Origin: an uncultured Bacteroidota bacterium
GTDB taxonomy: Bacteria > Bacteroidota > Bacteroidia > AKYH767-A > JABDAW01
Direction of reading: 5' to 3'
Length of the DNA stretch: 46,136 nucleotides
Assembly: GCA_903911135.1 (NCBI GenBank)
Contig: CAIWCG010000016.1
Coordinates: 1-46,136 of the forward strand
This document shows, one piece after another, positions 40,571-46,136 of this stretch (the stretch's first letter is position 1; each line of letters begins with the position of its first letter). The translations under genes were made by a program, and so were the position numbers. The notes beneath the pieces are model-generated. The model worked only from the letters and a program-made list of their open reading frames with translations. It did not search any database and was not told the origin of the DNA.

Positions 40571-43500
40571 CTATTTCAGACTCTTTCGCGCTTCTTCTAT
40601 CGTTATCTTCTTTTCACCGTCAAACGCCACCACAAAAGCATCTTTTATGCCGTTGGTCACCGCATCATTGCGCAATTGTGTAGCGGCATTGTAGTCTTTT
40701 ACATTTCCTACAAAGAAGTACGTCAAACCATCCGCATCTTTCGTATGCGTGACGCCCTTATTGCTCATCTTTAGGAAAATATCGACCATATCGAACGGCA
40801 CTTGCTCCCTGTATGCACCTATTTGAACCTTAAAGACTAAATTTTCGGGGTTAATGGTTGCTGTTTTCTCCACAGGCTTGACAATTTCTAGAGAAGGAAC
40901 GATTTCTTGTTTAACGGTGTCTGTTTTTGGAGGATTCACTGGCTCAACAGGAGCTTCCTTCGGCTTAGTTTCAGGAGAAAGCTTCATGGGCACCACCGTC
41001 TTCTCCAAATTCCTCGCCATGTTCATGTCTATCCTCGCACCTTTGTAATATGCCACCACAAAAGCATCAGGAACAATGGTTTTGGCTATCTGATTCTTGG
41101 CATCGTTGGCAGGAACGAAGTAATTATACAAGCCAGACAAGAAACGATAATACCCTTTCGGGGTAACTTCGGTATTTAATGGCTTCAATGATTCGAGAAT
41201 CCTTGGAGGAGTGGCCGTTCCATAAACCCCCACCTGCACTGTGTAGAACAATCCATCCTTTTTATTCAAATCTTCAGTTGGTTTATCCGGCTTGGCAGCA
41301 ATTATTGGGGTTTCTTTTGCAATGGTTGTGGTACTTGGGACTGCAAACGCCGGGGATGTTTTCATTCCGTTGTTGAATGCATTCAAGTTGCCGTCATCGT
41401 TCTCGGGTCCATATTTTTCAGGATAAATATTGTTTGCCTTGAGCGTATTTATCTCCGATTTGAACGTGAATTGGTAGGTTTGTTTTTGAGGAACGGTGTA
41501 ACTGTTAACCAATTTGCCCGCTTCGTATGCCGAAATCCGCTTACCGTTATAATAGGCCACCACAAATGCATCACGATACCCCATCTTGCGAATCTCTTTC
41601 TTCGCCAGGTTGGCACTCTCGAAAGTTTGGAATAATCCTGCGGTGTAACGTAACCAATTATTGGGTCCCTGTTCGTATGTTACCGGCGATAATCCAACAA
41701 ATGCACTTGCATTTACAGGTGTTTTAAACGCACCTATCTGCACCTTGAACAATAATCCATCAGGTAGTTTATCTGCAATTGCAATAGGTTTAAGATTGCT
41801 GTTGTTTCGAACATTCCTATTCCCATTAAATACAATTGGCGGATTACTTGCTTGATTCGATTCAATCTTTTGTTGTTCCTTGTTGATAGCTGCTGTTTTT
41901 GCATTTGCTTCAGGTTCTTCTTGAGTTCTCTTTGAGGCTTTTATCCGTTCCTTTAAAGCATTTGCCAGCACAGTCTGTTCATCCGATTGCTGCGCCATAT
42001 CTTTTGACACCGCATAAAGACTATCTGCCTGATGTTGCTTTAAAATCGCATCATTTTTCAAGTCCGTTGCCTCCTTTATTGCGGTCTTCTTCTGCGATTT
42101 CTTCTTTATCTTATCAGCTTTTGACAAATCCTCCTTGGCTTTTGCACTTTCTTCCTTCGATTCACTTTCCAATTGAACAGCCTTGGCGAAAACGACCTCC
42201 GTTTCCTTCTTTTTCTCCTTTGCTTTTGATGATAACTGAACATATTTTGGATAATCAGGATGGGATGTATCCAATAAAGTATCAGAGTTGGCAGGTTCAG
42301 GTTCCTTTTTGTGCATTGTAACTGCCATTGTGTCCTTTTCCTTGGTAGGCTTAGCAATTAAGTCAACTTTCTTCTCAACTTTTGCAACACTTGTATCCTT
42401 TGTTGAGATTTTATTATCAATAACTGTATCCTTTTTTACAATTTCCTTTGTCTTATTTTCAGCATTTGTACCATTTGCCTCATTTAACTTGGCTACCGAC
42501 TGGTTATGCAATTCATCGCTTTGGTTTTGCAAACTGAATGCCTGAACATTGAGGTTCCTTTTCTCGATTTTATCATCAGTAATCTTCGCCTTTGCATATA
42601 CTTCCTTGGATTTTGCTGCTAAACTGTCCGATTGGGATTGTAAATCTTTTGATTCAGCTATCAGTTGAGTATTTTGTTTTGATTTATCAACTGCTTGTCT
42701 GTCCTTCTTTTCGATTGCTGCTGCTGTTTTCTCCTTTATTATAACGGTATCCTTTTTAGGCACATCTTTTTTGGCGATAACCGTTTCCTTATTTTTCTTA
42801 ATGCCGATTACATCCTTCCTTGATGAATCATTCTTAGCTATTGCTGATTCCACTTTGTCCAAAATTACAACAGAATCCTTCTTTGGTGTCTCCTTTTTTG
42901 AAATTTCTGTAGCTGTTTTCTCTTTAACTGTAACTTTTTTCGCCTCCTTTGTTAAGGTATCCTCGTGAATGGCCTCCATATTTGCTACCACTATTTTATC
43001 TGTTGTTATTTGAGTTTCCAAATGCGCAACATTGGATTGCGCCACATCAGCTTGCTTTTGTCTTTCGACAGCAGAGTCACTCAAATTCTGGGCTTGAGTC
43101 ATCAATTTCACCTTTTCCTTTTGATTCTTGGTAGTTTTTGCTTTTGCATATAGCTGCTGTGAATCCGAATTATAATTATTCGATTGATCTCGAAGTCGAT
43201 TCACCTTCGCCTTGGCAATAACTAAATCTTCCGATGGAATTGAAGAAGAAGAATTACTTACATTATCTATTTTATCAACCTTATTTTCAGCAGTATTGTT
43301 CACTAAGACAATCGAATCCTTATTACTTAATGTGGATTTGGTCTTAACAGTATCTATATTCTTTGTATTGATTTCAACCAACACAACAGCGGTTGAAGTA
43401 TCCTTAAGTTTTGATGTTTTATTGGTTAATAAAGTATCTTTTTTTGACTTCTTCGTGTCATTATTCCTAATTGCAACAGTTGAATCATTCTTCTCATTTG

Positions 43501-46136
43501 TTCTTTCCTTTACTATGGCAACCTTATTATCAATATGCACGCTATCCGACAGTATCTTTCGATTTTCATCAGTTGCATTGGTAGTTTTTTGATTTATTTC
43601 TGAAGTACTTTTTTCCTTCTTTTGATCAGGGTTAAATGCAATGACTTTATTGTTTGTGTCTTTTCTAGTAAATATGATTTCTTTGGTTAAATTCTTGGCA
43701 ATATCCGCCTTTCTTTGAATAATCTGAGCAGAATCATTTTGTTTTTTTGCAACTCTATTGGCTTGATCAGCTTCTATTTGCTTTTGAGCTGATTGTCTTT
43801 CCAACTCAGCCGCTTCTTTCTTCAATCGAGTCTTTTCCGGCTCTGGAGTTATGGCAGCCTTAGTTATATTTTCATCTGCCTGCTTTGATAATTGGATACT
43901 CGTATTCTTTAACTCATTGGAGGCGATTAAAGAACTGTCTGCAGCTTTTTGTTTTTCTCTCGATTGTTCTTTAAATGAATTTACAGTTTTATAAACAAGG
44001 TCATTTGATTTTAATGAATCACTTGCCGATACAATATTTGAGTTGGATTTGTTATTGATTACATCATGTTTATTTGGTATACCTTTAACCGCCATACCAG
44101 CAGTGCTTTCCAATTCCTTGGCCGTTGCATAACTTTTATCTGCATCCGATTGTATTTTGACGGCATTATCATTATATTCTTTTGAAAGAGCATGAGCCAC
44201 ATCAGCCTCTTGCTTCTTCTCCTCAATTTCACCATTAATAACTTGAACACTGTCGCGCAACTGATTCGTTTTTATTTGATTCTTTTCCTTCGTTATCTTG
44301 GCATTGAGCAGGGTTAGCTTCTTATTTAAATCTACAACAACAGAATCTTTTTGCTTTGCAATTGATTCGGCAACTTCTGCATTTTTATGCATTTCCTTAG
44401 CATCATTTTCTTGTGAATGGGCATCATTGTAGGCCATATCAATCAATTCCAGGTTGGTTGTTTTGGCTGTTACTTTTGTGGAATTATTTTCTATGGAATT
44501 TTTTGTTTCATTTATTGATTTATCTTCTTCCTTTTGGGGATTCACTGCCGCAATATTTAGTGTATCATTGAAAGTTGCTGATTGATTTATCAATGAATCA
44601 CTTGTTCCTTTATCATTGGGTTTTAAAGTGGATGCTATCATGACTTTTGCTTGCATGCTAATATCATTAACAGGAGGAGTGGCATTCACTATTTTGTCGT
44701 TAATATTAACAGGTCTTAATTTTTTCTCCGAATTCTCATCATGCTTGAAATCACTAGTTATTTCTTCGGTTTTTACAGCTGTATTCAAATCATTATTGTC
44801 TTCTAATATCGAGAAATAATTTGAAATAGTTAGCCTTTCGATACTATCAATTTTAGAAAACGATAATTGCTGTGCCAAATCATGTTGAACCATTTGTTCT
44901 GGAACAAAAATATTTTCCGCATGAGCAATAAATCCAGGTTTTTCAACAATGATAGTATATCCCTTTCCCGGTTTTAAGTTAAGATCGTATTTTCCAGTTA
45001 AAGTATCTACTGTTACAATTTGAACTACACTTCCATCATTATAATTCAATACCGAAATAGCCACATTTTTTTGATCAATTGCTTTTTCAAAAGCAAATAC
45101 ACCCTTTATGGAAACAGATTGAACTGGCTGCTCTGATGAAATCACCTTATAGAAATTAATATTGCCAGGTTGACATTCTCGGGTAGAGGAAAAATTAGCA
45201 TTTCCTAAGCTATCTGCAATAAAGAACAAATCATCATTTGCTGAATTTACTGGTCTTCCCATGTTTATTGGTTGAGACCATATATTTTTCATTGAGTCAA
45301 ATACAGATTTGAATACATCATATCCACCAATACTTTTATGTCCTTTACTGCAAAAGTAAAGTGTTTTTCCGTCTTGAGAAATGAATGGATAATCCTCGTC
45401 GGATTCTGTATTTATTGGACTTCCAAGGTTGATAGGGGGGCTCCATTCTCCTTTTTTATTTTTTGTAACTTTATAAATATCCTTTCCATTTTTACCATCA
45501 TCACCATAACTTGAAAAATACATAACCCTTAACTTGCCATTAAGATAAATGCTCGTATAGTTGATATCTTTCTTATCGGCTTTCATCAAATAAATCGGAG
45601 GCTTTTCAATGATTTTTCCTTCCATTGGAGTTACATCATAAGCAGAAATGAAACCATTGTATGGTATTTCGTTTTTCGATACGATTACCTGATTCACATT
45701 ACCACCAATATGATTTTTTGCGTTACTACAGCTCTGTATTTCAATATCAATTCTCTTTTTTTGGATATCTGAGTTGCTTGCCTTTTTCTTGTATGTTTCG
45801 AATGAACTTATTGCTTCATCGTATCTTTGATTTTGATGATATGCCTTGCCTAAATAATAATAAACATCGTTGGTTGTTTTCGGATTCTTTGCTGATGTCA
45901 GCAAATATTTCAGGCACTTGCTCCTATCCTTGTTGGTATATAAAATACATACTCCATACTTGAAATTATAGTTGGGGTCCTTAGGGTAATTGCTTAATAA
46001 TTGAGAAAAAAGCGGAGTGGCTTTAACATAATCACGGACATCAAACAACTTCTCCGCTTTTTTCAGTAATTCCTTTTGAGTAATAAAATCATTTTGAGCT
46101 TTTATTCCATTAGAAAAAAGAATTGTAAAGGAAATC
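40571..46136 (-). CDS. giant TPR/PD40 protein with three C-terminal SPOR-like domains, over 1850 aa, 5' end outside window
   Basis: The frame runs off the window; its first visible residues (ISFTILFSNGIKAQ) end a signal peptide, so only a few codons are missing. Counting from 46048: TPRs at ~1-110, PD40 propeller repeats at ~165-300 (EDYPFISQDGKTLYFCS), and a carboxypeptidase-regulatory domain at ~312-385. Next come about 1000 residues of Lys/Asp/Ser-rich coiled coil in which a helical module of ~70 residues recurs about five times between KKDTVI-type linkers. Three SPOR-like domains start near ~1430, ~1600 and ~1735 (LLFKVQIGAF, LFYTVQVGVY and LVFKVQIGAY). The front half equals PorE of the T9SS, but OmpA is missing; SPOR domains bind denuded peptidoglycan. 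A role anchoring an envelope machine to the wall is inferred. Confidence 0.88.
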   Translation of the reverse strand, partial: ISFTILFSNGIKAQNDFITQKELLKKAEKLFDVRDYVKATPLFSQLLSNYPKDPNYNFKYGVCILYTNKDRSKCLKYLLTSAKNPKTTNDVYYYLGKAYHQNQRYDEAISSFETYKKKASNSDIQKKRIDIEIQSCSNAKNHIGGNVNQVIVSKNEIPYNGFISAYDVTPMEGKIIEKPPIYLMKADKKDINYTSIYLNGKLRVMYFSSYGDDGKNGKDIYKVTKNKKGEWSPPINLGSPINTESDEDYPFISQDGKTLYFCSKGHKSIGGYDVFKSVFDSMKNIWSQPINMGRPVNSANDDLFFIADSLGNANFSSTRECQPGNINFYKVISSEQPVQSVSIKGVFAFEKAIDQKNVAISVLNYNDGSVVQIVTVDTLTGKYDLNLKPGKGYTIIVEKPGFIAHAENIFVPEQMVQHDLAQQLSFSKIDSIERLTISNYFSILEDNNDLNTAVKTEEITSDFKHDENSEKKLRPVNINDKIVNATPPVNDISMQAKVMIASTLKPNDKGTSDSLINQSATFNDTLNIAAVNPQKEEDKSINETKNSIENNSTKVTAKTTNLELIDMAYNDAHSQENDAKEMHKNAEVAESIAKQKDSVVVDLNKKLTLLNAKITKEKNQIKTNQLRDSVQVINGEIEEKKQEADVAHALSKEYNDNAVKIQSDADKSYATAKELESTAGMAVKGIPNKHDVINNKSNSNIVSASDSLKSNDLVYKTVNSFKEQSREKQKAADSSLIASNELKNTSIQLSKQADENITKAAITPEPEKTRLKKEAAELERQSAQKQIEADQANRVAKKQNDSAQIIQRKADIAKNLTKEIIFTRKDTNNKVIAFNPDQKKEKSTSEINQKTTNATDENRKILSDSVHIDNKVAIVKERTNEKNDSTVAIRNNDTKKSKKDTLLTNKTSKLKDTSTAVVLVEINTKNIDTVKTKSTLSNKDSIVLVNNTAENKVDKIDNVSNSSSSIPSEDLVIAKAKVNRLRDQSNNYNSDSQQLYAKAKTTKNQKEKVKLMTQAQNLSDSAVERQKQADVAQSNVAHLETQITTDKIVVANMEAIHEDTLTKEAKKVTVKEKTATEISKKETPKKDSVVILDKVESAIAKNDSSRKDVIGIKKNKETVIAKKDVPKKDTVIIKEKTAAAIEKKDRQAVDKSKQNTQLIAESKDLQSQSDSLAAKSKEVYAKAKITDDKIEKRNLNVQAFSLQNQSDELHNQSVAKLNEANGTNAENKTKEIVKKDTVIDNKISTKDTSVAKVEKKVDLIAKPTKEKDTMAVTMHKKEPEPANSDTLLDTSHPDYPKYVQLSSKAKEKKKETEVVFAKAVQLESESKEESAKAKEDLSKADKIKKKSQKKTAIKEATDLKNDAILKQHQADSLYAVSKDMAQQSDEQTVLANALKERIKASKRTQEEPEANAKTAAINKEQQKIESNQASNPPIVFNGNRNVRNNSNLKPIAIADKLPDGLLFKVQIGAFKTPVNASAFVGLSPVTYEQGPNNWLRYTAGLFQTFESANLAKKEIRKMGYRDAFVVAYYNGKRISAYEAGKLVNSYTVPQKQTYQFTFKSEINTLKANNIYPEKYGPENDDGNLNAFNNGMKTSPAFAVPSTTTIAKETPIIAAKPDKPTEDLNKKDGLFYTVQVGVYGTATPPRILESLKPLNTEVTPKGYYRFLSGLYNYFVPANDAKNQIAKTIVPDAFVVAYYKGARIDMNMARNLEKTVVPMKLSPETKPKEAPVEPVNPPKTDTVKQEIVPSLEIVKPVEKTATINPENLVFKVQIGAYREQVPFDMVDIFLKMSNKGVTHTKDADGLTYFFVGNVKDYNAATQLRNDAVTNGIKDAFVVAFDGEKKITIEEARKSLK

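Noticed and set aside
40854-45963. Plus-strand ORFs opposite the giant protein
   Set aside because: Low-complexity antisense frames rich in Phe, Ser and Leu, as expected from Lys/Glu/Asp-rich coding on the other strand.

Overview
The window comes from a member of the Bacteroidota, probably Chitinophagales or Sphingobacteriales. The evidence is type IX secretion (T9SS) C-terminal sorting domains, SprB-like adhesin repeats, PD40 and S74 surface proteins, a tmRNA with the GENNYALAA tag, and promoters of the Bacteroidota TAnnTTTG (-7) type. Many of these promoters lie only 4-6 nt before an ATG. The DNA is AT-rich, and no tRNA or rRNA gene, insertion sequence, CRISPR array or prophage was seen.

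Layout. 1-400 holds two direct copies of a palindromic intergenic element. 691-10104 is a plus-strand surface operon: an SprB-repeat adhesin whose signal peptide is interrupted by a ten-C tract, a barrel-like envelope protein, two T9SS-exported proteins, a PKD lipoprotein and a LytTR regulator. 10307-11374 is an uncharacterised protein. 11.4-14.9 kb carries a Flavo-1-like RNA motif, a methyltransferase, tmRNA, a TPR protein and carA. 14.97-17.08 kb is a minus-strand operon of unknown function led by a small uORF and a 21-bp minisatellite ORF. 17.5-22 kb has a DUF2892 protein, an HlyD/TolC efflux pair, a small unknown protein and nuoN. 22.2-27.7 kb has a Cys/Met-rich membrane protein, fabD, a Bax inhibitor-1 protein, folE, a PTPS-type pterin gene and an unknown protein, with two more 21-bp arrays. 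28-33.3 kb has a lipoprotein, a VOC protein, two GNATs, a YdcF protein and valS. 33.58-35.28 kb is a series of small minus-strand cassettes (YoeB toxin-antitoxin, a decayed ParE pair, a retropepsin-like protease) separated by near-identical terminators. 35.3-37.6 kb encodes a T9SS protein and a trimeric fibre-like protein with collagen-like, YadA-head and S74 domains. 37.75-39.8 kb has an unknown gene led by a fourth 21-bp array and two small genes. 40.07 kb is an SSAT-like acetyltransferase, and 40.57 kb to the window end is a very large PorE-like TPR/PD40 protein ending in three SPOR-like domains.

Two observations stand out. First, four unrelated tandem arrays share a 21-bp (seven-codon) period; two of them (A and C) open small ORFs ending 21-23 nt before uncharacterised genes. 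Second, the adhesin appears to be switched by a poly-C tract in its signal peptide. Function assignments come from motif reading only; no database search was possible.
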